Shown: in pieces, positions 35,457-48,362 of the stretch | How positions within the stretch are numbered: the first letter of the stretch is position 1 | Layout of the letters: each line of letters starts with the position of its first letter | DNA from: Takakia lepidozioides | Lineage: Eukaryota; Streptophyta; Takakiopsida; Takakiales; Takakiaceae | DNA length: 64,000 bases | NCBI GenBank assembly: GCA_030704615.1 | Contig: CM060732.1 | Coordinates: forward strand, 15,810,001-15,874,000 | Reading direction: 5' to 3' | Program-made: the position numbers and the translations under genes | The notes under the pieces: generated by a model | The model's input: only the letters and a program-made list of their open reading frames with translations | What the model was told of the DNA's origin: nothing | The model's database searches: none

Positions 35457-35856
35457 CCTATGACCGTGGGATTAATGCAGAGAATCCTTGGCTGAATGCA
35501 ATCAAGACTACCACGAGATCTACAATTGTAGCATCCATAGAGGCTGCCATAGGAAGACCTTGCTCCCTCCCCAAATAACAATGAGAGTTAGGATCATCTT
35601 CAAAAGATGATTGCAGTGCATAGCGACAAGAAAACATGTAGACTTCGAAAGGTGCAATGATGCATGTGCTTTTAAAAGTTGTCACTCAGAGCTCACTCAC
35701 TATAGTTGGAAGCATAATGGAGGGATAAGGGACGCCATATCATTGCACCGCCGATGATGTTGTAAACGAATTGATTTGAATTGAATTTCCATGACAATGT
35801 TGCAAATTGCACATTTCATAGCATGGTCGTCCACATACCACATTGCATAGTTGATG
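35457..35856. other. Spacer between gene D and the MULE gene
   Basis: About 400 bp with short ORFs only. No gene, element terminus or RNA gene recognised. Confidence 0.4.
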
Positions 35857-38800
35857 CTACCTATGTGTTGTATCCCGCTGCAATAAAGTATCGACCTCGT
35901 TGATACTCAGAGTGGCCTGGTGAACGAAGTTGTCACGTTTGGGATCGCAAACCATCATCTTCAAAAATATGAAATACAAATGTTTGCAAGGTATGAATTT
36001 ACCTCTCTTGCCCAAACTGGTTGATAACATATTCACAAAATCAGGACATGTGCAATTGGGGAAATTGGAAACCGTGATGTCGTAGGCCCTGTCATGAACA
36101 ACAGATGTCGAAGTGATCATTGTGTACACCCGACCATATCCTGGATCGAGCACTTCCGTGGTGCTTGCAACATGAGCTTGGAGCATTCTTGCGGACTCCA
36201 CTTTGCCGAAGTGTTTAGCGGTTGGAGGGAAACGCGGAACCAGCTTTCCATCTCGTTTGGTTGGCCACAAGTGAGGATTTGCCGGAGGGTCCCGAGAGGA
36301 CGCAGAAGTAGAAGCACATGCATGCAGTTGGGGTTGTCTCGCAAGGGAAAAGCCTGCCTCCTCCAGCATTGCAATCTCCTGACTTGTGAGATGTGTTCCC
36401 ACCTTGACGGGCCAAACGGTTGGAGGAGCTGGCTTCATCACCATGGAAGGACGCACAGTTCCATGCACACATCTACCACAATTGTCTTCGCAGAACCAGA
36501 ACTTGTGGTTCTTGGCTTCTGGTTGGCCGTATGGACGCATCAAACCCGTGAAAGTCGGAGCAGGAGTCCGGGCACCGCCTCTGGATATAGATGAAGTGCA
36601 CTTCTCGAAATTAGTTGCTCTGATCGCTGTACATTTCACACGAGACCCTGCACTGGTGCGTTCTATGTGCCAAACGTGGTCGGGGCATGCGGACTCCAGC
36701 ACATCAAGGGGGTAGTTTCTCTCTTGCACCATTTCAGTGGCACTGTTTGATGCTGGAGCCTGCCGTCGTGTCGGAGGTTCCTCCAGAATGGAGGTTCCGG
36801 ACATGGATCTGTCATGCAGGGGAATACGAGGCTTTGAGAAGTTATCACGGTCTGCCCTGTGCGAATCGGAATCCGAACCAAGTGGGGTGTTCAATTTCCT
36901 CTTACAGGAGCCGAATCTCTCCTCCCCTTTAAGATGTGGAACTCTAGAAACAAGTGGCGTTCCCTGGGCATACATGCTTACCGCCCGTGCTATCTTGCTT
37001 GGATCCCCATATCTGTTTGCAGCACGCAACATCAACTCCAGTTTGTCCGGACCCTTGCCACCAACCCCACCTCGCAAAAAATCACGGTATCTGGTTTGTT
37101 GTTGCAAGGCACGTATCAGATCATCTGTTGTTGCCACATACAAATCCCGACCTCATTTCCCAGACTGTTGCAACCATACATTGTGCACAGTTTCTGCCAA
37201 ATTGCAAGATGGCATGTCCGCCATTTCTTCAATGGACATGTTCTGCAAAGTGGAGAACCACACTTCAAAACAGTGCACAGGGAATAACATAAAGAAAGCA
37301 AGGAGAGCAAAATTTGGAAAGTAAATGTATGAATAAAGCAAGCAATAGAAGCCTCACACCATTGTCATGGCTGCTCCCCACTGTCTGTACCGGAAGTGCC
37401 AAAATGCCAGCCAATCTTCCAATGCTCTCATACTCTCAAGCGATGCAGCTCCAGAAGAGAACCACCAGGCACGAATTGTCTGGAACAAAGTGTCCGCCTC
37501 CTTCATTGTTCTAGCATCTTTGTACTCTTTGCACAATTTACGGTGTTGTGTCTGCATCTCTGGTTTGATGTCCGACTTTGTATGTTTCTCCAGAGATTGT
37601 GTCCAATGGAATAGACATGTATGCTCTCTTCCCGACATTGACACTTTTGGGTCGCATGATCCGAAGACAATTCGAACAACATTGAAATTCGCCTGACCAT
37701 TATCTGCCATGAAACCAACAAAATTTGGAGATGGCACCCCATGGCAGCCCATATCAGGGAATTCCACATGAGCTTCTGGGATCTGTATCCTCGGATTGCA
37801 TGTCACAAACTGCAATTGTCATAACTCGTTGGTACACTGGATTGTAGACATGACAAGCCATTGTCGTCCAATCTTTCACTCATTTCACATGATCAAACAT
37901 AAGAAAACAGTTCTGCAGGTCCCCAGTCTTCTCCATCCGCTTCACGAGGCTAACCCCATTGCACTCCCCAGCAGTCGACATTTTGAAAAGAAATACTTTG
38001 ATGGCACCTTGACTTGGAAAAACATTGTCCTGGATGTAGTCATACTTGCTCAGTCGTTTCAATTCCAAAATGTTGTCTATGTAGCCTCTGATCCCAGAGC
38101 CCATTCTCAATGCATTGATTTGATGCTGAATGTTAGGTGAACTCAAAGTGGAGAAATGATCCATGACAATGTCCAATGATGCACCGTCAAGTTTAGTCCC
38201 CACAGAATCCCCTTCACTCAAAATATGGCTTTCCAAGAAGGACTTGCTTGCGCCCAGAGCAATTGCAGATGTTGTTGCGGATGGGTTTATCTCGTACTCC
38301 TGTTTAATCAACCTCCGCACAGCGCCAGGTAGGATGGTACAAGTTTGCAGAATTTGCAAACGAAAGTGGTTGCCGGTGGAGGAGCAGTCCCAGGCTTAAA
38401 TGGATTTTCCGCGACACCCTCCCACTCGCTTTGATTATGAACCCCAGACTGAAGAAAGTGTTTGCAATTGAAATTATTATACCTAAGGTGTCCATTGCAA
38501 ACTGTTCTCCTGAAAACAAGCTTGTCCTCATTTTGAATATAGGATGTTTTTGTTCTGCACCATGGGTGCCCGTCGTGTTTCTTGTCCATTCCGTGCATCA
38601 TGCTTGTAATACCTCCAACTCGCGGAGGAGGAGGCAGCTCGAATAGGATATCCCCATCAAAAGTCTCTGGCAGGAACTTCACAGGCACCTACTTCAAAGA
38701 TTCCCAATCAATTCCCCGCAACTCACTTTTGAAACCTGCCATTCCTCCCATCGCCCGTAGTTTTGGAATGACACTACAAATCTCTTCTTCATCCGCTTCC

Positions 38801-39209
38801 ACAACTACAATACAAAGGACTGGAGTTGGAATTTCACTATTGGAGTGGAGGACGTCTGTTCTTTTTTCACCAACACCTCTCTTTTGTCTTCAACGACTGA
38901 AGCAGCAGTCCCGGGCGTCACATATGATCCAAGGGACTTTCGCCGAGGCTCTCCAAGTACTCTGTATCTACCAGGGCGCACTCTCCACTGGCTCACATGA
39001 GCCGTCTCATCACGGTTTTGGAAAGAGTATTTCAATAACTTCCCGTCCAAATCGTACACCTCTTTCTCCAAGAAGATGGAGCCATTCTGAAGCTCAAACC
39101 GGGTAGCCAAGAAATGTTCCGGAACAATTGCGAATCCATTGTCAAGGGCTTCTTTGGAGAAAGGCACTGGTTTGTCGTCAGAAAAAAACTCTGCTTCGGA
39201 GGAAGCCAT
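35857..39209 (-). pseudogene. MULE-type transposase with SWIM zinc finger, frameshifted
   Basis: Successive frames give one protein: an N-terminal part (39209-38805), a C/H-rich DNA-binding-like segment RTVCNGHLRYNNFNCKHF (38688-38308), a helical linker, the MULE DDE core with VYNPVYQRVMTIAVCDMQ and FVGFMADNGQANFNVVRI (catalytic Asp motifs), then EHTCLFHWTQSLEKHTK and SLEDWLAFWHFR-like sequence, and the SWIM finger NCTCPDF…PCKHLYFIF near the end of the long ORF 35857-37143. These are characteristic of Mutator-like transposases of early-diverging plants. At least three frame changes (about 38800, 38330, 37850) indicate decay, unless some are unrecognised introns. It is divergent from gene A, with a shared upstream region into which a hAT inserted. 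Confidence 0.8.
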
Positions 39210-39924
39210 GTTACGTCCCCGAGCGGGGGGTTCTCTTTCATGAGCTGCTCCTTCGCGAAATCAGATGATTCAGCTTTGCACCACACTGGATGCACATGAA
39301 ATGAGGCGGAAGCACCCGTTCCTTGAAGATTGTGCATATTCTGATATTCCATCTAATCACCTGTGAAGTTACGGAGGACGGTTCCTGGCAAACCGCCGTC
39401 AAATTAACGTATGTGACCAGCAGTCTGCATTGTCTTCTGAGCAATGCTGACAGATGATCCATCAAGTTCTGGGGGTCGCCCCAAAACAATAAAAACCCGC
39501 CGACTTCCTTGAAGACAGCCTGAGGATCCCATGTAGGGATGATGGGAAGAGAATTGAAGTACTTAGATCATTTGTCAGGCCATGACTAGATTCATTATGT
39601 CTGATCATGTTGATGCTTTCAAAATTATGCATGAAATGGCCTAGAACTCTCCACGTACGCATATTCCGTGAAATCCTTAGTAGGCCTCATGCTAAGTACT
39701 TTGAGAATCCTCATCCATGACGATGAACGGTGATATTAATGAAGTCGTCACAAAAAAGACACATGTCCATTTTATGTTTGCACACGCCAACATCCCAAAA
39801 CAGCAGCATAAAGGAACAGCTGTCCCAGTTAGGTTACGTTATTTTCACTAAAAACGTACATTCAAGTATCGGACACGCAAGAGGGAATCCAACGGTTCCA
39901 GGGACACTCCCAAAACGACGGAAC
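39210..39924. promoter_or_regulatory. Divergent intergenic region, left part
   Basis: Sequence upstream of the MULE gene, cut from the upstream region of gene A by the hAT element. No coding signal is convincing. Before the insertion it was joined to 43957-44102, so the two genes had a shared upstream region of under 1 kb. Confidence 0.45.
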
Positions 39925-40295
39925 CAGTGTTGGGAGGGTATATTGATTCTTTCTACCCTCAGGGTAAGGGTATACATGATTTTGGGGGTCAAACTTATCC
40001 TCAGGGTAAGGGTATAATCTATTTTTTGAAAACATTTACCCTCAGGGTAAGGGTATTGGGTGCCACATATACCATGAGGGTAAGGGTAATTGCACGGTAA
40101 TGGTATCATTTTTATATCCTCTGGATATCCCAGGGTAATTATAAAGGGTACTAAATTAATTTAATTTATGAATTAATTACTTAGAATAAAGCATTTCAAC
40201 CTGCAGCTTTTGAACCTGCAGCTGTGCATTAGCCATCAGCCAACAATAGCCATCTCAGTAGATCAGCGGAAACCATCTCAAACAAAAGACATTGT

Positions 40296-42920
40296 TCACT
40301 CCTCATTTTCATCAACTTCATCTTCAGGCAAACAACTCTCTACCAAGCCTTCCAAATCCTCTTCAAACTCAAGTCCAATCTCATCTAATAAATCAGCCTC
40401 GTTATCTCCAAACTCTTCCAAGTTTGAAGCATCCACACCCAAGCGAGGATCATCGGGCCAATTCTTCACTAGAGGAACAAGCTTATCAAGGTTCTTTGTT
40501 CCAAGCTGACATCGACGAAGGGATGTGAGCACACCCGCAAGCGAAAAAACCCGTTCGGTTTCAATTTGACTTCCAGGAATCCCCAAAATCTGCTTAGCGA
40601 AGAATCCAACTACTGGAAAACGGCTTTCATTCTCCTTCCACCATTGTAGAGGATTTAATTCACATGCTTTGGTATGCAATTGCAAGTTCCGAAAACATGC
40701 AAGCTCTTGTTTAACCTGCAATCATACGGTGAATCAATGATTAAATTAACAAATAAACTAATCTATGATATGTATATGTTTGACATTTAGGCAAGTCTAT
40801 AGTCCATAAATGATCACACTTCAATCGTAAATACACACTTACTTGCTCCATTGTAGTGTGAGTTTCGGAAGCTCCAATACCAAACACAGCATCACTCTCA
40901 AAAACCGCTTCCAAATCTGCATTTCCAGCAACATCCATGCCTTCCAACCCACTTTGTGCCCCATGGTTCTTTCTAGAGATCACAGTAAGCATCGGAATGA
41001 GCAAACGATGGTCATACTCCATGGCAATGTTCTTCGCCGCTGCCAAACCCACATACTTTGTAACAAGTGACAAATCTTTGAATCGAGGGTCTAGCATGAG
41101 GGCAAGCATGTTATGTGCTTTGTGGCGTGTAAAGGCATGCATGAAATCAAGGAAAGGAGCTAGAACATTCTTCACTTGCTCACGCATCCGCGCCTTGAGA
41201 ATCATCAACTTTTGACCAAAATCATGACGTGGGGCAGCCATGACTTGAGCCTCCAACTCGATACACTCGGTGTCCATTCTTACACATATCATCATCACCT
41301 CCCTCAATGCATCACCGAGCAACCAATAGCCTTGTCGTTGGTTGATTACACATGCAGAAACTACCGGTGACAAGGTGCTTGAGATTGCTTCAGCCACGGC
41401 CCACACTTCAGGTGAAGGAACTCTAGTTTGCAAAGCCATGGTTTGATTCATATAACATATGTGAATTGCTTCACGAAACTGCAAAGCTTGCTGGAACATA
41501 ATGACCTTCGAGGCAAAACTGGTCTTCACTGGCGTACTGAGCTTGCGCGGTCTGATTTTACATTCCACACATGCTTTGGCCCACTCCCTTGCCACTCTTC
41601 TTCGGCCAAGTTATGCATGCTTGGATTTTGCTTTGAGCAGCCTTGATGCTAACTGGGGCTAAGCCTTCGCCCAACTTATCATCTGATGTGGCATACTGAC
41701 AAGCTTTGGACGTGGCATGTCCGAAGCATGAGCCTACATATGGAATCAATAGGTTCAAGACATCACAAGATACAACCTGTTTCAAAGCAGTGGTCAAAGT
41801 GTTGGGATTGGCGCCCTCGTCCTTCACATAACATATAATCTTCTTGGTTAAACCAAATTTTTCGAGCAATTCACAGAGCTGTCTTGCCAAAGTAACACCT
41901 GTTGTATCATTGGCCTCAAATAATCCAAGCGTCACGTGTTTGGGTTCCCAGTCATAGGAGAGAAAATTGAGCACCAAACAGAAAGTATCTTGTGCCCCTC
42001 TACTCATCCACAGGTCAAATGTTGCGGTACAAGTAGCACAAGCCTCCAACAATGGTGTCACTCATTCTGCCAAACACCTCTCCACCATCTGAGGTATGAC
42101 CTCTTCAGTCATGGCCTTGCGAGATGGAAAGACACAACGATTATCTCGTCTCAATGTAAATCGCCTCACCCAAATATTCTCAGCAATGCTCAAAGGCATC
42201 AACCCCTTTGCACACATCAACACCAAATCCTCTAGAAAAGCTATTTGATTAGCATCATGTTTTCCATAAGGTGTGGAACTACCAAAAAATTCAAAAATGG
42301 CCCATGCTGCCACTTTACTCCTTTTTTTTTGTAGGCTGCCTCTCGGAAGTGGTTGAGGAAGCTTGAGCCTTCAACTCCTGGGACCATAAATCTAATAATT
42401 CCTTATGCTCAGCAACGACATGGTTTTTCAGATTATTGTTGCCCCAATTTTTGTTCTAAGTAACAAGACCTTTCTTACCCCTTGTTTTCTGAGAAGGTAA
42501 ATGTTGTGAAGCAGCTCTACCATGACATAGAATGCACCGCAAAACTTGACCCTTGCAATTTTCTGAAAGAACCCTCTCATCTGAATTGAAGGCAAAAAAT
42601 GCCCAAGGCTCGGACTTACGGCCATATGGAACCCAAAATGCTTGTTGTTGGCGAAGAAACACAAGTTGCTCCTGATACTGGCCCCCACCACCTTCAATTG
42701 ATTGATTCATCACGCTACTTGATGAAGCAGCAGTCTGTCCTGTTACAGAAGGAATATCTGATATGGTTGAATTTTGCTCCAGGCCATTATGTGGGTCCCG
42801 TATAAGAGGGATAATAGGAACAGTCGCATTATGTCGGTCCCCTTGAAGAGGGATAACATGAATAGTATCAGGCCCCGTCATGTCAAGGCCAAGACTCCAA
42901 TTGGGGTATCTGTCCATCAT
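40296..42920 (-). pseudogene. hAT transposase (BED finger to dimerisation domain), damaged
   Basis: Pieces in order: a BED-finger-like N-terminus with WAFFAF, VLRCILCHGRAAS and a His further on (42920-42456); LKNHVVAEHKELLDLWSQ-like sequence; SIAENIWVRRFTLRRDNR (42313-42062); then FDLWMSRGAQDTFCLVLNFL and YVKDEGANPN (42061-41558); HNMLALMLDPRFKDL (41595-40741); and the C-terminal dimerisation domain NPLQWWKENESRFPVVGFFA and ETERVFSLAG (40721-40296). These are standard hAT features. TGA at 42062-42064 lies in frame before TPLLEAC, and a frameshift at about 41590 breaks the middle. At least one intron is likely before the last exon. Confidence 0.9.
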
Positions 42921-43039
42921 AAGACCTAAAAAAAGAGCAAATCAACAAATCATTAATGTTATGGCATGCCCCACCATGCTGAGAGAGAAAAAGGGGCTGT
43001 CACAGGAGCATAAGACAAAGAATGGAGAGGGGAGAAGCA

Positions 43040-43450
43040 CAATGCACATAAGAGGGAGAGAGTGGGGGCCCGCCATTGGAGCATAAGGTATAAGAGAGAG
43101 CAAGGCCCGACCAAGGTGAAGCACAAGGCAACAAAGACAGTGGCGGGGGCCGCCGCTGGAGCACAAGATGTACAGGAGAGAGAATGATAGGGTAGGGGTA
43201 GAGCACGAGGTCACAAAGAGAGTGGCGGGCCCACTGGAGGGCCTTGCAAGAAGGAGAGAATGAGCACAAGGAGACAAAGAGAGTGGTGGGGCCTGTTGGA
43301 GGGCCTTGCAGGAAGGAGAGAATGAGCACAAGGTGACAAAGAGAATGGCTGGCCTTGTAGGAAAGAGAGAGTGAACACAAGGAGACAAAGAGTGTGGTGG
43401 GCCCGCTGGAACACTTACACTTTGCATTAAGGAGAGAGTGGCGGGGATTG
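43040..43450. repeat. Tandem ~65-70 bp repeats within the hAT
   Basis: Units containing AGGAGAGAATGAGCACAAGG, AGACAAAGAGAGTGG and GGGCC recur five or six times with variation. They lie upstream of the transposase on its strand and may be part of its promoter. The open frames across them are artefacts of the repeat period. Confidence 0.7.
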
Positions 43451-43956
43451 CCGCTGCTCAAGCACCGGCGCTGAAGGAGATGCTTTGCTTGATAGAGATA
43501 ATGGCGGGGACCGAGGAAGGAGACAGCGGCCGTGGCGCCGGGGACCACCGCTGAAGCACAAGCCCTAGCACACTCTTTTTGCAAGAAGAAGGGAGTGGCA
43601 AGGACGCAAGGACCGGTCTTGGAGCACAAGCTGAAGAAAACAAAATAAACAAATAAACAAATAAACATGCTAGTGTTTGTCGTTTGCCCTCTCTACTAGC
43701 AAATATCCTAGTTATCAAATTATTATACCCTTCCTTATTACCCGGCCATTGAATAGATTTACCCTGAAATTAAGGGTATCCTTCGAAATTTCAAACCCCA
43801 GGGTATAATCCATTAAGGGTATAACAAAAATAATTATCCTCGACAAGGGTAGGGTAAGGGTATTTTTGAATTTCCAGGGTAGGGTATATCCATATACCCT
43901 TATTGGGTTTTACCCTCAGGATATAATGGCAGAAAAAGGGTATCCTCCCAACACTG

Positions 43957-44102
43957 GACGGAACCCCGCAAGAAAGCAAGTCTGTTCATCTTTCTTGTTT
44001 CTGCACTTAGAGGAAGAGAGGTAGTCAAGCTGGAAAGGGTTCCTTGTTCGGTTCGGAAGAGGAGGAAGTCATTGTATTTTACATTGCTTAGAGAGAGAGC
44101 AA
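43957..44102 (+). promoter_or_regulatory. Upstream region of gene A
   Basis: 146 bp between the hAT insertion and the ATG at 44103, with a purine-rich stretch (GGAAGAGGAGGAAG). The hAT insertion is close enough to have displaced the original promoter. Confidence 0.4.
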
Positions 44103-45587
44103 ATGACAAGGCGTCGCATGCAAGATGCACTACAACAGATTGCGGCTTTTACGTCTCTGTGTTATGACTGCAAATGCAGTTATGGAAACGTAAAAGCCTA
44201 GTCAGTTGTGACATGGCAGATATGACTCTCCAGGCTGGCTGTGACGTGGCGCCTGAGCAGCTGTGGGGGTAGTCATACACGTTGGCTTTACAAATGACTG
44301 AATGGACAGTGTAGTCCATGTCAGCGGCTGTGCAAAAGTGACACGTGCTCGATACAGAAAATGACACGTGGCAGAGTGTTCGCTCTCCATGAGAGTGACC
44401 TATGACTACGAGCGTGCTAATCCGATTGCAACACGTGGCGTGTTGCAGTTTTTACACGTGGTCCCTCAGCAAATTGACATGTGTCATGATGGGTTATTTT
44501 GTCTTGGATATATTGCTTTTTTTTTACATATTTGTATTTCCACCACGTGGTGTAGCACTATTGGAGAGTGAAAATAGATGTAGTCATTATTATGACTGAT
44601 AGAAGTCATATACATGTCTATTACAACAATGAAATATAATATATAATACAAACAGAACAAGGCAGCAAAACATAACTGCAACAAGCTGAGCAAATCCAAG
44701 AGATTGTACACCATCTCTATTTATCAATCTATTTATCATTATTATTTTTGTCGCGATCTAAAAATACATAAAATAGTCACATGTTCTCATGTGAATTATA
44801 TTGTCTAATTGTAACACTTTGAAAAGTGTTCACCCAAATCTTCTAACTACTCGTGTATTCCATCAATCTGCAACCCATCAAAAACAAGGGCTTGCATGGC
44901 TTTAAGAATCACTACAACAAGGACATATGTTTGTTTTCCAAGTTCTTGCATAAGATGCACCAAGCAACATTGCATTGTGAGACACTCACTAACTATACTC
45001 CAAAGCGTCCAGGGAAGGTCACTGAGCAACCTGCCAAGGCGGAAACAATTAAGAGAATTATCTAATACCATATATGAAAAACCAATGCCACTGTTGTTTA
45101 TGGTAACTTCTATCCCATGGACTCCTAAACAAACCAAAGCAAACAGGTTGGGTGTGTTGGCGAAGTCAGATACTTCACAAAGAAACATGCACTAAAAATG
45201 AGAGCCAAGAGGATAGGAAGGTCACTCACGTTTATACGAAGACGTCTTGCCCACTGCCCAGCACCCTGCGTCACCCACACTCTATCTCTACTCCTTCAGC
45301 TATCCATGCCTCTGCACAAATCAAGCATTCATCCTTGCCTTGTTGCTAGCAAATGACAATGACAGCCTACATTTGGAATAGGAAACACCCAACTCAGCGG
45401 AGCACACTAGGCGCTATGCTGACATGCGTCTGCTACAATCTGAAATGTAGCAGGCATTCACCTTTCTGCCCCGGTTGACCCATCAGTGATTGGGATCATA
45501 TAAGTATTTGTTCCACAACTTCTCCTCATCTCTGTTACCTGTTTTTTGATACTTTCCTGTTGTCACATTGGCAGTATCATGTCAAAG

Positions 45588-46980
45588 TCACTCCAAACTA
45601 GATTCACTCAACCAGCTAACTTGCAGAATTGAACATGGCAATTTAGGGCCGATTTTGATAAGAGGGAAAAACAGGGTGAAATGTGTTGAAGAAGATGCCT
45701 TCATTAGCAGGGTACCTTCACCCCTTTCCCCATCATTTGCTTTCAGGTCTCCAAAGCCCCATCCCGCGCTCCTGCTCTGCACACCCTGCAAGCATCGCAT
45801 TCCTCGACAGCACATCTCGTTCAGCCATACTCCCTTGGCATCCTCAATGCTCCCACATTTAGCATACATGGCCACCAGAGCAATGTTCAGGATGACATCT
45901 CGTGCTTTTTTTTTTTATGTCACTCTAGTCATCACGGCCAGAGAAACAACAGGATTGCGCACTTGATTGTGCAGAGGTTCAGAAACACCGCTACCATGTC
46001 ACCATGGACCTGCCAGGCCAAGATCCATTCAACCAGCTAACTTGCAGAATTCAACATGAAAATATAGGGCCAAAAAACAGGGTGAAATGTGTTGAACAAG
46101 GTACCTTGATTAGCAGTGTCTGATTTTATCAATTGTGTCGTTGCTTCTGCAGCTTCCAGTTGATCATCTACCCATGCAGGACCTATGATGGACCTCTGTG
46201 CCCTTTCCCAGAGCTGCCAGGCTCACATTGGGCATACATGTCCACCTGGGCATAGTTCAAATGACATGTGGTACAATTCCAGCTTTGACATTGACACCAT
46301 GGATCTGCTCCATTTTCCAGGGCTGCCATGCTCGCATTTGGCATAGATGTCCACCAGAGCAGAGTTCAGAATGACATCTGGTACATTTCAGCTTTGACAA
46401 TATCACTGTGGACCTGTCCGTCCATTCCACAACTATCAGACTCACATTTGGCATACATGTCACCAAGGCAGTGTTCAAAATCAGATTTGGTGTACAGTTC
46501 CAGCTTTGACAATGTCACCATGGACCTCTACTCCCTTTTCCAGGGCTGCCAGGCTTGCCTAAACTTGTGTTCAGAATCACACATGGTACGTTCCAGCTAA
46601 TTTGACGATGTCACCATGGCCTCTGCTCTCTTTCCCAGGGCTGTTAGGCTCACATTTGGCATACATGTCCACGAGGGCAGTGCTCAGAATCAGATCTGGT
46701 ACAATTCCAGCTTTGAGGATGTCACCATGGACCTCTTTGCCCAGTTCTAGGGCTGCCAGGCTCACATTTGGCATACATGTGCTGCATGGCAGAGCTCAAA
46801 ATGACATCTAGTACAATTCCAGCCTTGACGATGTCACCTGAGAACTTTGCGCCCTTTTTCAGAGGTAGCATGCTCACATTTGGCATACATGTCCACCAGG
46901 GCAGTGCTTAGAATCATACCTGGTACAATTCGCGCTTTGAAGATGTCACCATGGAAGTCTTTGCCCTTTTCCAGCCCGCT
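45588..46980 (-). pseudogene. Degenerate PPR-like tandem repeats captured in CACTA
   Basis: The minus strand reads repeated variants of KEVHGDILKAGIVPD and ILSTALVDMYAKC, the hallmark of plant PPR proteins. Marker GGCATACATG falls at 46241, 46340 (variant), 46450, 46658, 46770 and 46882, a spacing of about 99-112 bp (one missing unit gives 208), close to the 35-codon PPR period. A first unit, MYAKCGSIEDAKG, lies near 45860. Units differ by indels that break the frame. The repetition of nearly the same motif suggests amplification of one PPR unit after capture rather than a normal PPR gene. Confidence 0.75.
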
Positions 46981-47423
46981 ACCATGCTCGCACATGCTTT
47001 GCCCCCACAAACCAACGTGATGTGGTCAGGTTGAAGTACACCTCTCCCCGTACCTGATTATAGGGGCACATAGAGGACCTTGAGGATGATCTGAAGGGCC
47101 TACCTCTACCCTTGACACTAGACCTGAAATTTAAACTCAAGTTGGGGAGTCTATCTTTGCACAATACCAGATGTAGAGAGGTAAAGGAGATAGTAAATGT
47201 CCGACATGCCAACGGCCTGAAGACGATATCCGTTCTCTGATACAATGCCTGAGTAACATCAAAGTCACTCCAAACCACCACAGATCCACCCAACGAGCTA
47301 ACTTACATGACCCATGGAGGATTTGACTGACCATGAACCCAAGAGGACCTCTTGTGTGTGCTGCTTGTGTCTGTAGTCAGGTAAAGTCGGATTGGTCAGT
47401 GAGAACCACCACGATGCAGCTGA

Positions 47424-47730
47424 GCGGGCAGAGATTGAAACATGGCCTGCTAAGACCAAGCTGACTCTCCCAAGAACTTTGTAAACATCAGGAAGAATAC
47501 CAAATCATGGTACTAACAGGAGCCAACAACCCACATTTGCAGAATGGACAAACTTCTTCACATCGTACATTAAGAAGAAGCCACACCTTGCGATTGCGGT
47601 TGTCCCACCATCGTGAAGGATCTTTAAGAAACTCATGCCAGCTCTGCTCCGTGCTACAAATTCAGGGCCGAGCGGGTAGAGATTGAAACACGGCCTGCTA
47701 AGACGAAGCTGACTCTCCCAAGAATGGCGA
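47424..47730. repeat. Direct repeat of ~55 bp within CACTA
   Basis: The segment GAGCGGGCAGAGATTGAAAC through CCAAGAA at about 47424-47478 recurs at 47670-47724 with a few substitutions, spacing about 245 bp. No coding meaning recognised. Confidence 0.75.
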
Positions 47731-47839
47731 ACTCCCAGCCGAAACCTCCTCGCACACATACCCTAGCGTTTCTAGGGTTGCTTGCTTCAGATGCGAAGGT
47801 TGCTCCAACTGCGGGCCTCCCATGCATGTTTGCCCTCCC

Positions 47840-48003
47840 TCCCACTCGCTCGCTCTAAGTCCCAGCCCTCTCTCTCTCTCCCTCCCTCCCGCTCTTACGC
47901 TCTAAGTCCCAGCCCTCTCTCTTTCTCTCCATCCCTCCCGCTCTTACGCTCTAAGTCCCAGCCCACTCTCTCTCCCTCCCTCCCTCCCTCCCGCTCGCTC
48001 TAA
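47840..48003. repeat. CT-rich tandem repeat
   Basis: Three imperfect units of about 60 bp, each with TCTAAGTCCCAGCCC, then CTCTCTCTCCCTCCC and GCTCTTACG. Simple-sequence expansion inside the CACTA element. Confidence 0.8.
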
Positions 48004-48324
48004 TTCTGTTCACGGCTATCGCGATGGGCAACTTTTTAAGTTTTTTAACCTTTTTACAAACCCTATAAGCAACTTTTTGATTTCTTTTTTCTTTTATTTT
48101 TTATTTTAAAGGAAACCTTAGGCCCTTGAGGAGGGGGAAAAATTAACCCCCTTTCGTTTATGGGCCATGAGACCTACAGGACGATCAGCCCAGACATACC
48201 GTCACAAACAATCCCACACACGTGGTAGGGCAGCGGGTTTGAAACCCGAACCACTAGGGTGACATACTGTGCACTTACCAGCCGATGTGTTTTTTTTTTA
48301 ATCTTTTGCACTTTGGTTATTTTT

Positions 48325-48362
48325 ATTTTTAATAATAATACTAATATTATTATTATTATTAT
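48325..48362. repeat. AT-rich TTA microsatellite
   Basis: AATAATAATACTAATATTAT followed by TTATTATTATT, a short simple repeat near the right end of the CACTA element. Confidence 0.85.

Larger units (their letters stand above)
39925..43956 (-). mobile_element. hAT DNA transposon (4,032 bp) with perfect TSD
   Basis: TIR CAGTGTTGGGAGGGTAT at the left is matched by the reverse complement of …ATCCTCCCAACACTG at the right. The 8-bp duplication GACGGAAC is exact at 39917-39924 and 43957-43964. Subterminal ACCCTCAGGGTAAGGGTAT motifs repeat at both ends (39955-40135 and 43740-43945). A hAT transposase lies on the minus strand inside. The ends are well kept, but the transposase has a stop and a frameshift, so movement would need another source of transposase. 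Confidence 0.95.

Noticed and set aside
43000-43668. Overlapping minus-strand ORFs with Leu/Ser/Cys-rich repeats in the hAT
   Set aside because: They are translations of the 65-70 bp tandem repeat in several frames and show no protein family features.
47782-48003. Ser/Pro/Leu-rich ORF in CACTA
   Set aside because: Translation of the CT-rich tandem repeat.
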